Source: Aquimarina spinulae
GTDB taxonomy: Bacteria; Bacteroidota; Bacteroidia; Flavobacteriales; Flavobacteriaceae
Direction of reading: 5' to 3'
DNA: 64,000 nt
Assembly (NCBI RefSeq): GCF_943373825.1
Contig: NZ_CALSBP010000002.1
Location: 2,407,501-2,471,500 of the forward strand
Numbering within the stretch: the first letter of the stretch is position 1; each line of letters starts with the position of its first letter. Shown piece after piece: positions 1 to 11,600 of this stretch. The notes under the pieces are model-generated. The model worked only from the letters and a program-made list of their open reading frames with translations. It ran no database searches and was not told where the DNA came from. Both the position numbers and the translations under genes were made by a program.

Positions 1-2566
<2,566 letters not shown>

Positions 2567-2572
2567 GAAACT

Positions 2573-4153
2573 ATGCAGTTCATTACATTTATAGGGTTTA
2601 CATTATTAGTAGCAATAATAGCGTATGTAAAAAGCAGAAAAACAGATGAGTCTTCTTCTGATGGATATTTTCTGGGAGGAAGAAGTTTAACAGGGATCGT
2701 TATTGCAGGGTCATTATTATTAACCAATTTATCAACCGAACAAATCGTAGGGTTAAACGGGGCCGCTTTTAAAGAAGGGATCCTGGTTATGGCATGGGAA
2801 ACCCTGGCGGCAATTGCCATGGTGGTTACAGCCGTATTTTTATTACCCCGATATCTAAAAGGGGGAATAACCACCGTTCCACAATTTTTGCAAAGACGAT
2901 ATGATAAAACCACCAAAACAATCACCTCTGCATTATTTCTAAGCGGGTATGTGGTTGTGCTATTACCTATCGTTTTATATTCTGGGGCATTGGCCATTAA
3001 TACAATGTTTGATGTGCCTGGTATATTAAATGTTAATGAAACTACTGCTTTATGGATAACCGTTTTTGGAATCGGTATCATAGGATCGATTTATGCCATT
3101 TTTGGAGGTTTAAAAGCGGTAGCAGTATCTGATACTATTAATGCAATAGGGTTATTAATCGGAGGGTTATTAATACCAATATTTGGATTGATAGCCATTG
3201 GTGATGGTAGTATTTTTGAAGGAATCACTACATTAACGCAATCTCACCCCGAAAAACTCAAAGCATTAGGAGGGCCAGAATCTTCAATTCCGATAGGAAC
3301 TATATTCACCGGTATGATGCTGGTTCAATTGTTTTATTGGGGGACCAATCAAGCAATTATCCAAAGAGCTTTAGGAGCCAAAAACTTAAAAGAAGGACAA
3401 AAAGGATTGTTATTAGCTTCGTTTATAAAAATACTGGGACCACTAATCGTTGTATTACCAGGATTAATTGCTTTTCATATGTTTGGAAACACATTAGACA
3501 ACCCAGATGAGGCATACCCGATGTTAGTGACCAAGGTGCTACCTGCAGCTTGGGTAGGTTTTTTTGCAGCAGTATTGTTTGGTGCTATTTTAAGTTCTTT
3601 TAATTCGGCTTTAAACAGTTCGGTTACCTTATTCGGAATTGATATATACCAATCCCATTTTAACCCAGATGCTACAGAACGACAAACAGTAAATGCCGGA
3701 AAAAGTTTTGGTATCATATTAGCAATTTTAGCTATGTGTATTGCGCCGCTAATTGCATATGCACCCGATGGCTTATTTGGGTACTTACAAAAAGTGAACG
3801 GGTGTTATAGTATCCCAATTTTAACCATTATTGTAGTGGGATACCTCACCAAATATGTTCCTGCTATTGCTGCAAAAATTGCTATCATTTCTGGTGTTGT
3901 TTTATATGTTGCTTATATTTTATTAGATGAATTTGTTTTTGTTGAGCAATTCCCTCATTTCTTACATGTAATGGCTATTCTGTTTGTACTTAATGTACTT
4001 ATCATGTTACTAATAGGTAAATTTAGACCCCGAACAGAGGCATACCAGCAACACTATACAGAACAAGTTGATATTACCCCCTGGAAACATCTTAATACTG
4101 TAGGAATTACGATCTGTTTGATCGTTCTAGGAATCTATATATACTTTGCATAA
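2573..4153 (+). CDS. SSS-family sodium/sugar symporter (SGLT-like)
   Basis: Inner-membrane sodium:solute symporter that should import galactose or another monosaccharide released by the upstream beta-galactosidase. The 526 residues form about 14 hydrophobic segments; the family pattern of a cytoplasmic GGRSLTG stretch after the first helix (about residues 36-42), NLSTEQIVGLNG near 55-65 and the YAIFGGLKAVAVSDTI segment (about 180-195) is clear. It is closely similar along its length to the second symporter in this window at 20767-22353. It lies 6 bp after the beta-galactosidase gene and its stop codon directly abuts the galK start, a tight operon. Galactose specificity is inferred from context only. 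Confidence 0.92.
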   Translation: MQFITFIGFTLLVAIIAYVKSRKTDESSSDGYFLGGRSLTGIVIAGSLLLTNLSTEQIVGLNGAAFKEGILVMAWETLAAIAMVVTAVFLLPRYLKGGITTVPQFLQRRYDKTTKTITSALFLSGYVVVLLPIVLYSGALAINTMFDVPGILNVNETTALWITVFGIGIIGSIYAIFGGLKAVAVSDTINAIGLLIGGLLIPIFGLIAIGDGSIFEGITTLTQSHPEKLKALGGPESSIPIGTIFTGMMLVQLFYWGTNQAIIQRALGAKNLKEGQKGLLLASFIKILGPLIVVLPGLIAFHMFGNTLDNPDEAYPMLVTKVLPAAWVGFFAAVLFGAILSSFNSALNSSVTLFGIDIYQSHFNPDATERQTVNAGKSFGIILAILAMCIAPLIAYAPDGLFGYLQKVNGCYSIPILTIIVVGYLTKYVPAIAAKIAIISGVVLYVAYILLDEFVFVEQFPHFLHVMAILFVLNVLIMLLIGKFRPRTEAYQQHYTEQVDITPWKHLNTVGITICLIVLGIYIYFA

Positions 4154-5305
4154 ATGACAAATGAATCATTACTAGAAAAGGTAAAATCTACTTTTCTGAA
4201 ACGATTTGATATCAAACCCGTATTATCTTTTTCTCCCGGCAGGATCAATCTAATTGGGGAACATACCGATTATAATGATGGGTTTGTCTTTCCTGCAGCA
4301 ATCAATAAAGGGATCATTTCGGGAATCCAGAAAAATAATGCTATGTATTGTTCGGTCTATGCCATAGATACCAATGAGGTTTTAGAATTTTCGTTACAAA
4401 ACATACAACCCATCAAAAATGGAGGGTGGAAAAATTATGTATTAGGAGTCGTTGCCGAAATTCTTAAAAGAGATAAAACAATCTATAATTTTGATTTGGT
4501 TTTTGCAGGTAATATCCCTCTGGGAGCCGGATTATCATCCTCTGCTGCCCTGGAAAACAGTGTGGCTTTTGGATTAAATGAAGTGTTCGAACTAGGGTTA
4601 ACCAAAGAAGAAATGATTTATATCTCTCAGCAAGCAGAACACAATTATGTAGGAGTACAATGTGGTATTATGGACCAATATGCCAGTATGTTTGGAAAAG
4701 AAGGCAAAGCTTTATTACTAGATTGCAGAGATCTTAAAGCAACCTATTTTTCTATTGATTTTAAAGAATATGATATTGTTTTAATCAATACTAATGTAAA
4801 ACATAGTCTTGCAGAAAGCGCATATAATGAAAGACGTTCGGTATGTGAAGCAGTCGCAAAACACTTAGAAGTATCTACACTAAGAGACGCCACATATGAA
4901 GCATTATTTACCATTAAAGAAGAAATCAGCGAAGACTATTACCAAAAAGCTTTATTTATCATACAAGAAAACGAACGAGTTTTAAAAGTTGCTATTGCTC
5001 TGGATAAAAAGGACTACACAATTTTTGGCGAACTACTTTTTGAGTCGCATAACGGGTTACAAAATCAATATAACGTAAGTTGTACCGAATTGGATTTTTT
5101 AATTGATCAGGCAAGGCAAAATCCTGATATATTAGGTGCACGAATGATGGGCGGTGGATTTGGTGGTTGTACGATTAACATCATTAAAAAAGGAGCTGCT
5201 GATGCATTTATGAATACAGTTGCACCGTTATATCATAAACAGTTCAACAAAACACTAAGTCGATATGATATACAAATTGCACAAGGAACGTATAAAATCA
5301 CATAA
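4154..5305 (+). CDS. galK: Galactokinase
   Basis: Phosphorylates galactose with ATP to galactose-1-phosphate, first committed step of the Leloir pathway, in the cytoplasm. All three GHMP-kinase signatures are present: the galactokinase motif GRINLIGEHTDYNDG at residues 29-43, the ATP-binding loop GAGLSSSAALE at about 124-134, and MMGGGFGGCTINI near the C-terminus. The catalytic Asp is in CGIMDQYAS (Asp174). Length, 383 residues, is normal. The start codon immediately follows the symporter stop codon, and a lipoprotein gene begins 1 bp after its own stop, so it is an internal gene of the galactose operon. Confidence 0.97.
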   Translation: MTNESLLEKVKSTFLKRFDIKPVLSFSPGRINLIGEHTDYNDGFVFPAAINKGIISGIQKNNAMYCSVYAIDTNEVLEFSLQNIQPIKNGGWKNYVLGVVAEILKRDKTIYNFDLVFAGNIPLGAGLSSSAALENSVAFGLNEVFELGLTKEEMIYISQQAEHNYVGVQCGIMDQYASMFGKEGKALLLDCRDLKATYFSIDFKEYDIVLINTNVKHSLAESAYNERRSVCEAVAKHLEVSTLRDATYEALFTIKEEISEDYYQKALFIIQENERVLKVAIALDKKDYTIFGELLFESHNGLQNQYNVSCTELDFLIDQARQNPDILGARMMGGGFGGCTINIIKKGAADAFMNTVAPLYHKQFNKTLSRYDIQIAQGTYKIT

Positions 5306-5306
5306 T

Positions 5307-5750
5307 ATGATCACAAGATATCTATATCTATTAGGAATACTAATAGGGTTAACCAGTTGTCATCAAAAAATAAAAGTAGATGAGAAAGCCGATAAACAGC
5401 ACATCATAGAAGTGTTGAAAGCACAGGAACAAGCCTGGTCGAATCATGATCTGGAAGGGTATATGCAAGGGTATTGGAAATCGGATTCTTTAAAATTTTA
5501 TGGAAGCAGAGGATTAACCTATGGTTGGGATAACACATTAGCCAATTATAAAAAAGGATACCCGACTAAAGCTCATATAGGCACATTAAACTTTGTCATT
5601 AGTGATATTTCACGAATTGATGGTGAGTCTTATTTTGTGATGGGAGAATATCATTTGGTACGCAGTGTAGGCAATGCCGATGGTACTTTTATGATCATTT
5701 TCAAAAAAATAAATGGTCATTGGAAAATTGTAGCAGATTCCTCATGTTAA
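5307..5750 (+). CDS. Small NTF2-like (DUF4440/SnoaL-type) lipoprotein
   Basis: A 147-residue protein with an N-terminal lipoprotein signal (LIGLTSCHQ, Cys at about residue 18) followed by a compact alpha+beta domain resembling the DUF4440/SnoaL-like NTF2 fold: an amphipathic helix with AQEQAWSNHDLEGYMQGYW, then strands ending in IFKKINGHWKIVADSSC. A longer in-frame start at 5265 would lie inside galK and destroy the signal peptide, so the ATG at 5307, 1 bp after the galK stop, is chosen. Its 3' end overlaps the galT start by 7 bp. Such domains can be enzymes or ligand-binding modules; no catalytic residues can be assigned. Its place between galK and galT suggests a galactose-linked envelope role, but this is only inference. 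Confidence 0.85.
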   Translation: MITRYLYLLGILIGLTSCHQKIKVDEKADKQHIIEVLKAQEQAWSNHDLEGYMQGYWKSDSLKFYGSRGLTYGWDNTLANYKKGYPTKAHIGTLNFVISDISRIDGESYFVMGEYHLVRSVGNADGTFMIIFKKINGHWKIVADSSC

Positions 5751-6769
5751 ATACAGCATTACAAGACTATTCTCACAGACGCTATAATCCACTTACAGGA
5801 GAGTGGGTATTGGTATCCCCACACAGAGCAAAAAGACCATGGCAAGGCCAGGAAGAAGAAACCAATACACAATCATTACCATCTTATGATAAAGATTGTT
5901 ATTTATGCTCTGGAAATATGAGAGCCGGAGGAAAGAAAAATCCAGACTACCAGGATGTTTTTGTTTTTGAAAACGATTTTGCAGCATTACAAAACGAATC
6001 TCCTTCTTTTGCTATAGATGAAGAACTGTTTAAAGTAAAAAGTGAAACAGGAATCTGCAAAGTAATCTGTTTTAGCCCGGACCATTCTAAAAGCTTAGCC
6101 AATATGCCTGTAGAGGCTATTGAAAAAGTGATTGAAGTATGGCAAGAAGAATATCAAAAATTAGGTGCGCTACCAGAGATTAATTACGTACAGATCTTTG
6201 AGAATAAAGGTGCCGTTATGGGATGTAGCAATCCGCATCCTCATGGGCAGATCTGGAGCCAATTTCATCTGCCCAATGAGATCTTAAAAAAAGATGATAG
6301 ACAACGGCGTTATTTTTCTAAACATGGTACATCGTTATTAGAAGATTATGTGATTCTGGAATTAGAAAAGAAAGAACGCATCGTATTTCAAAATGAACAC
6401 TTCGTTGTATTAGTTCCTTTTTGGGCTATTTGGCCATTTGAAACCATGATTGTTCCAAAAAAGAAACAGTCTTCGATTATAGAAATGAATCCAAATGAGC
6501 GAATCGCTTATTCAGAATGTATTTCTGTATTAACTCGAGCATACGATCAATTATTTGATTGTTCTTTTCCTTATTCTAGCGGGATTCATCAAGCACCAAC
6601 TCATAATCTTGATCATACCCATTGGCATTGGCACATGAGTTTTTATCCTCCATTATTGCGAAGTGCTACTGTTAAAAAATTTATGGTTGGCTATGAAATG
6701 TTCGGGATGCCTCAAAGAGATATAACTGCAGAAACCGCTGCAACAATGCTTTATGACTTAGTCTATTAA
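5744..6769 (+). CDS. galT: Galactose-1-phosphate uridylyltransferase
   Basis: Exchanges UDP between UDP-glucose and galactose-1-phosphate, second step of the Leloir pathway. The 341-residue protein has the active-site HPHGQ motif at residues 165-169 (the second His is the uridylylated nucleophile in the family), zinc-type Cys52/Cys55 in CYLC, and the C-terminal HTHWHWHMSFYPPLLRS segment typical of GalT. The start at 5744 overlaps the previous stop by 7 bp and is preferred over an upstream in-frame ATG at 5720, which lies deep in the lipoprotein gene. galE and galM are not in this window. A terminator follows at 6907-6938. Confidence 0.97.
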   Translation: MLNTALQDYSHRRYNPLTGEWVLVSPHRAKRPWQGQEEETNTQSLPSYDKDCYLCSGNMRAGGKKNPDYQDVFVFENDFAALQNESPSFAIDEELFKVKSETGICKVICFSPDHSKSLANMPVEAIEKVIEVWQEEYQKLGALPEINYVQIFENKGAVMGCSNPHPHGQIWSQFHLPNEILKKDDRQRRYFSKHGTSLLEDYVILELEKKERIVFQNEHFVVLVPFWAIWPFETMIVPKKKQSSIIEMNPNERIAYSECISVLTRAYDQLFDCSFPYSSGIHQAPTHNLDHTHWHWHMSFYPPLLRSATVKKFMVGYEMFGMPQRDITAETAATMLYDLVY

Positions 6770-6906
6770 AAAAGTAGTAAAGTACTTACTCATACCTAGC
6801 ACAGAAAACATTGCTGCGCTATCATATCCGAGCAATCGGATTGTATTGTTCTTTTCCTCCTTTCTGGCATTCTAGAGAACTGTTTTCTTAGCTCACTTTT
6901 ATGCAT

Positions 6907-6938
6907 AAAAAAGAGCTGTATTTCTACAACTCTTTTTT
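6907..6938. terminator. Bidirectional rho-independent terminator
   Basis: The A-run at 6907-6912 is followed by GAGcTGTA, loop tttc, TACAaCTC and six T residues (6933-6938). The stem has one mismatch (c6916 with a6929). A-run and T-run make it functional on both strands: it closes the galactose operon on the plus strand and the toxin-like island on the minus strand. Confidence 0.8.
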
Positions 6939-7013
6939 ACTTATATAATTTATTTGATAATCAATCTTTATAATGATTTTTCTCAAAAGCACCAGTTTGA
7001 CCCATTACCGGCA

Positions 7014-7295
7014 TTACCACCAAATTTTATTAATTATTAGCCATATAGAAGCGATAAGTAATATCAAACCAATAAAATGAATTTTCCTTTGTTTAATAAA
7101 TGTCCTAATACATATATAAAATGCAAAGAAAATAGAAATAATTAAAAAAGATAACGATAAAATAATAATTGACTTTTGGTTACCAAAAGCATTAACTAAT
7201 CCATATTTCACTTGATTACTATATTGTAAAATGAAAAACATAGTAATCAAGAAAAATGAAATTAATACCGAAATATTTTTATTAATAATTTTCAT
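7014..7295 (-). CDS. Small hypothetical membrane protein (3 TM), candidate immunity protein
   Basis: I do not recognise a family. The 93 residues form three hydrophobic segments (about residues 8-24, 42-63 and 72-89) separated by short charged loops such as KQRKIH, and end in KIWW. It starts only 2 bp after the stop codon of an orphan open fragment (7298-7425), and the two lie at the end of the minus-strand Rhs island. Small multi-TM proteins directly downstream of a toxin tip are often immunity proteins of membrane-acting effectors; that assignment is inference from position. Confidence 0.65.
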   Translation of the reverse strand: MKIINKNISVLISFFLITMFFILQYSNQVKYGLVNAFGNQKSIIILSLSFLIISIFFAFYICIRTFIKQRKIHFIGLILLIASIWLIINKIWW

Positions 7296-7297
7296 GT

Positions 7298-7425
7298 CTA
7301 AAACCTATAGTTAAATCCAGAAAGTATAGCTCTGGTATCTGCATTAGTATCTGCTCCTCCTTCATTCTTAGCAGCAGCATCTAACATTACTCCTTTGGGT
7401 AGCTTATTTAAATATGCTTTATGTC
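7298..7425 (-). pseudogene. Orphan C-terminal coding fragment (possible displaced toxin tip)
   Basis: On the minus strand, about 42 codons run openly to a TAG at 7300-7298 and read as a plausible protein end (contains KGVMLDAAAKNEGGAD and finishes GFNYRF). There is no start codon or upstream coding part: the frame runs straight into the REP-like palindrome at 7426-7460 and meets a stop inside it. The 93-residue membrane protein starts 2 bp after the stop. This looks like the 3' remnant of a gene whose front was lost or cut by the REP/RAYT unit. An Rhs-tip origin is inferred from its place behind the Rhs and immunity genes; the sequence alone does not prove it. Confidence 0.5.
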
Positions 7426-7460
7426 CCCCGCTCCCGCTAGCGTCTCGCTAGTGGCGTCAA
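7426..7460 (-). repeat. GC-rich REP-like palindrome, left copy
   Basis: This 35-nt sequence is an exact inverted copy of 8149-8183. It contains the hairpin CTAGCG-tct-CGCTAG on the plus strand and is strikingly GC-rich in AT-rich DNA. It abuts the 3' end of the RAYT pseudogene: the TGA stop of that gene lies at 7459-7457, inside the repeat edge. Confidence 0.85.
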
Positions 7461-8028
7461 TGTTTTGTTAATCCAAATAGATATCCATCGCTATCAATCT
7501 CTAATACTGTATGGTCATCCTGATAATTTCTAGCACTACTATATTTCCAATCTACCGAATTGGTTACAAAACCTGATTCGACAGGATTATTGTGAATATA
7601 ATCTATTTTTTGTTGAATCACTTTATTACTCCATAATTCTATAGGTTTATTGTGCTGCTGCCAAAATTGCATTCTGCTTACAGTAGCATTCTTTTTACCA
7701 GCCTTCTCAAACATCCATAACAACCATTCTTTCCTACTTCCCTGAGGATTATTCTCTATTACTTTTAACAACTTTTTTGAAGTATATCCCTTAAAATCCC
7801 TAATCAATCCTGAAGGGTCATCATTTGAAGAACGAAATACCAAATGTACATGACTAGGCATAAAACAATACGCATAAACCTCCATACCTTTTCTGATCTA
7901 CAATATGTAATACTTTCTGACAAAACAGATAAATATTGTTCTCATATAAATACATCGATCCAATACACTGTAGCAAAACTTATAAAGTATAAACCTGATC
8001 TATTATAAAATTTATAATTCCTGCTCAT
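7457..8028 (-). pseudogene. REP-associated tyrosine transposase (RAYT, Y1_Tnp), disrupted
   Basis: RAYTs are single-domain HUH/Y1 transposases that mobilise REP palindromes. The intact-looking part (7885-7457) carries the His pair of the HUH motif in YCFMPSHVHLVF and a normal C-terminus with NPVESG. The missing N-terminus is found just upstream: the ATG at 8028-8026 opens a stretch reading MSRNYKFYNRSGLYFISF and ending in WIDVFI, typical of RAYTs. It hits TGA at 7944-7942 where the family usually has Arg (CGA to TGA would explain it). The same frame continues through EQYLSVLSESITYC to about 7888, then a one-base loss near 7886-7891 shifts into the ATG at 7885. One nonsense and one frameshift mutation therefore inactivate it, unless a short protein starting at 7885 is made, which would lack the N-terminal strand. 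Confidence 0.85.
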
Positions 8029-8082
8029 TTTGCCAAAATACAATAGTACAGTTTCAAAAAATGAAACTAGAATATCTTAATC

Positions 8083-8117
8083 CAAATAAAAAACCAGCTA
8101 CATCACTGCAACTGGTT
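8083..8117 (-). terminator. Rho-independent terminator (minus strand)
   Basis: On the minus strand AACCAG-T-TGCA, loop GTGA, TGTA-G-CTGGTT forms an 11-bp stem (two G.T pairs) followed by TTTTTTATTT. It lies between the right REP copy and the RAYT start, so it would stop transcripts coming from the Rhs operon before they enter the RAYT remnant. Confidence 0.7.
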
Positions 8118-8148
8118 CTTATCATTTATATATTTTTATACCCTAGCT

Positions 8149-8183
8149 TTGACGCCACTAGCGAGACGCTAGCGGGAGCGGGG
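8149..8183 (+). repeat. GC-rich REP-like palindrome, right copy
   Basis: Exact inverted copy of 7426-7460 (35 nt). The core CTAGCG-aga-CGCTAG is a perfect 6-bp hairpin and is followed by a GC tail (GGGAGCGGGG). It begins 8 bp downstream of the stop codon of the 8192-8602 gene. The pair of copies in opposite orientation brackets the RAYT pseudogene, the usual arrangement of a RAYT with its REPs. Confidence 0.85.
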
Positions 8184-8191
8184 AAGCTGTA

Positions 8192-8602
8192 TTACAAAAA
8201 TTTAACATTTAAAAACCTCTTGCTAATAATATAACTAAACACTATTACTAACGGATAAGCAATTAGTATATAATTTTTATCTGTAACCATTGTGGTTAAA
8301 ATTGATATTATGATAGATTCCTGAGTTATTACTAATGATACTAATTCAATACTCAGTATTAAAACTATTATAACCAAATAATTTTTTATCTTTTTAAAAT
8401 TTGTCAAAAGAAAAAACATCAAATAAGGAATAATTGCAGCACCATATATTAATAAACAACCAAACATATTAAAAGTAAATAACTCCCAATCTTCATGCTT
8501 TGGTGTTACAATAAATACTAAATAACTTACTAGTAAAAATATTATTATACCTAATAAATAAGTTAAAAAGCCTAGTCCTACTATTTTTTTTCGATTATTC
8601 AT
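8192..8602 (-). CDS. Hypothetical 4-TM membrane protein, candidate immunity to the Rhs tip
   Basis: I do not recognise the family. The 136 residues contain four hydrophobic segments (about residues 9-32, 44-67, 75-94 and 112-128) with short polar loops, and a basic C-terminus (SKRFLNVKFL). The gene starts 4 bp after the stop codon of the Rhs protein gene, so the two are translated from one transcript. In polymorphic toxin systems the gene directly after the variable tip normally encodes its immunity protein; a membrane location would fit a tip acting on membranes or in the periplasm. The role is inferred from position, not from the sequence itself. Confidence 0.7.
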   Translation of the reverse strand: MNNRKKIVGLGFLTYLLGIIIFLLVSYLVFIVTPKHEDWELFTFNMFGCLLIYGAAIIPYLMFFLLTNFKKIKNYLVIIVLILSIELVSLVITQESIIISILTTMVTDKNYILIAYPLVIVFSYIISKRFLNVKFL

Positions 8603-8606
8603 TTCT

Positions 8607-11600
8607 TTAATTAAAAATTACAAAAGTTCGTGTTTCGGTACCTGATTTTTCCCACTCGCCTGAATCTTTGTTTAATTTATAAGAATCTACTTCAGCTGTT
8701 ACAGATTTATGTTTTCTATTTTCTCCATATTTTTTATTTCTTGCACCCATATAATTATTAATTGCTCCTCTCTGATCTCCAAGAACACTAAATGTTTGCA
8801 CTCCTTCTCTTAACCTAACTTCTGTTTCAAACACAGCACTATTTTGATCTGTACTTCCACCACTATCCGCGACATAATCAAATGTAAAAGTATCAGCTGT
8901 TGTGTTATTTCCTCCTAATGTATATATCAAAGAAAAAACATATTCTAAGTATAATTCAGGTCTATTAGCAATTTTATCTGGAGAATGTCCTTTAAATAAA
9001 TGTCCTAATCCATTATCATACATTGATCCATCTTCCTTTGAATGGGAATAGCTATCTCCAAGCCTATGTAAAGCATAACCTCTTTGCTGTGTATTTGTAG
9101 CTCTACTAAACATGGACATAGATCGACTAACTTCCTTTCTGTAAGAATCATTTCCGGTTAAAGCATGCCAGTCTCTTTGGTTTCTAGGATACATCCAAGT
9201 ATCTGTTGCAAATAAAATATCCCCTCTCGAAGACATTACGTGATCAGGTTCTTCTGCCCAATAAGCCAAACTCCCTGCATCACTACGACCAGCAACCATG
9301 CCAGCTAAATAAACTGTCCAATAATGACCATCTCTTTCGTACATTCCGTCTGGATCAACAAACTTAATAGGATTGTTAAATCCATATCTAAAAGGAGTCC
9401 AAGAATAAGCTTTCTCCGCAAGCTTATCAATATTCATCCAACGTCCTAAACTAGCATCATAATTTCTCGCTCCAAAGTCCAACCATTCTAGTCCTAGTTT
9501 TGATTGTTCTTCCTTACCATTATAACCATAATTGTGATTTCTACCTCGTAAGTTAGTATTATATCCAGAATGAGTCATGCCGAAGGGATAATAATTCTTC
9601 TCCTGTATGATCTCACTTTGCGTTATAGAACCATTTTTATCAGCATCTTTATAAGATAATCGTATGTTTCCTAAATGGTCTTTAAACTGGTACACATACT
9701 TATACCCATCGGCTTCATGTTCTACGATTCCTTCCGCATGGTTAAAGAATTCTAACACACCATTCTTATATACATAACTACCGGCATACTCAGTAATTAA
9801 AGAACTTCCCTCTGTGGTAATCTTTTTTAATTTTACCCCAGTGGCATCGTAAATATAGGCAATATTTCCGGTATGAGAAGCATTATTTATCGTAACTGTT
9901 TTAGGGAGATTTAAATGATTATAGGTTATGCCAGTAATCCCTTTGTTTTGATCTATAGTCATATTACCATTGGCATCATAGGTATAATCATCATTGGTAT
10001 TGGTACCATCTTCAAACCCACTGGCTCCATCAATTTGTTCTTCTACAGTTAAGAGTTTATTCCCTGTATCATAAGTATACGATAGGTAATCCAATGCCAC
10101 ATTTCCTTTTTTATGTCTTTTTAATGATTTTAGGTTACCGTTCTTATCATAAGTAATCCCAAAAACCCTAAACCAATCCTGCTCACTATTATCCTGACTA
10201 TTATAATTTGCATCGGTAATTCGATTTAAATTATCATAACTGTATTTGTAATGTCGCTCTACATTATCATTTGCAGTTTTCCAAGTGGTTTCAGAGATAT
10301 TACCGTTAAACAGTGCAGTAGCCCCATGTTGCGGTGTATTATAATTAATTTTAAAAGCAAAAAGTTTGTTACCAAGAGTGGTATTAGGATCATTGATTTT
10401 GGTCAACCAACCTCGTACATTGTATTTGTAATCCACCTCTTGTAATCCTCCTCCTGTTTTCTTACGTTCTAACTGTCCTAAAGCATCATAGGTATTTTCA
10501 ACAATAGTTTCAACGGCTTGAGTATTGATTTTTTGGGTTTGAGTCAATGCTCTACCCATATGGTCATAAGTAAAGGTATCTATCGTTACAATGGCAGCAT
10601 TACTACCTTTGGTATGCGTACTTTTGGTTTGTTCTACCTTACCCACAAAATCCAATTGGGTTGCTACGATATCGGTGGTGTTAAGATACTCATTCTTACT
10701 CGCTACGTAAATCGGTCTTGATTTATTGTCATACCAGGTAACAGTAGTGATCCAATCATAGGTATCAAGTACTCTTACTTTGCTTCCTGTAGGTAGTGTC
10801 TTGGTTTGATCGGTAATAGCTTCGTTATATACCGTACCGGGATTGGTTAATCCTGCAAGATCAAACCCATAATCATCATAATAATTAATAGTATGTAGCT
10901 CCAGGTTTGTTTTTGGGAATGCCGCATTACTATAATAGATAGTAGTCCCATCGATCTGGGAAGCAACACCTCGTTGTTCCCATAAGGTAGATTCTGTATT
11001 CACAGCTTGTTGTATGGTCTTTCTATCTCGGTTATCGGTAATCTTACCGGTATAAGTAACCCTGCCAAAGACATCGTATTTGGTAAATAGCCAGGCATTA
11101 TCTGCTTTTAGGTTGGCATCCTGGGTTAGGATGGGTTGATCTAGTTTGTTATAGACAATAGATTCAAAAGTATTAGCATCTCCTTTACCAGGGATTTTCT
11201 TTTCAATTAGCCTATTACGGTTATCATATCGGTATTGATAACAGAGTTCGGCAAGCTCACTCTGGCTTACACCATCACTAGCAGTCACTTTAGGGGGGAT
11301 AACATAAGTTAAATTCCCAAATCTATCGTAAACATAATGAGTGTCGTGTGCTGATCCTGCATTAAAGGTTCGTTTTAATATCACTCTACCTTCCTTATCC
11401 TTGTACTCTTTGGTCGTACGATTATTACTGTCTGCTGTAGTCCAGTTCTCATCATGGGTAATCGTGATATATAACTCATTTGCAGGGTAATGCCCATCTT
11501 GCGCCAGGCCAGGAGCTTCAGTATCATTGGGGTCGGAAAAATCTACCCTATGGTATACTACCTCATTAGCCTTATTAGTATACCAGTTTGTTTTTATAGT

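Noticed and set aside
7457..7885. Short RAYT frame as an intact gene
   Set aside because: Typical RAYT N-terminal sequence is found upstream, separated by a stop and a frameshift, so the short frame is a remnant of a longer gene.
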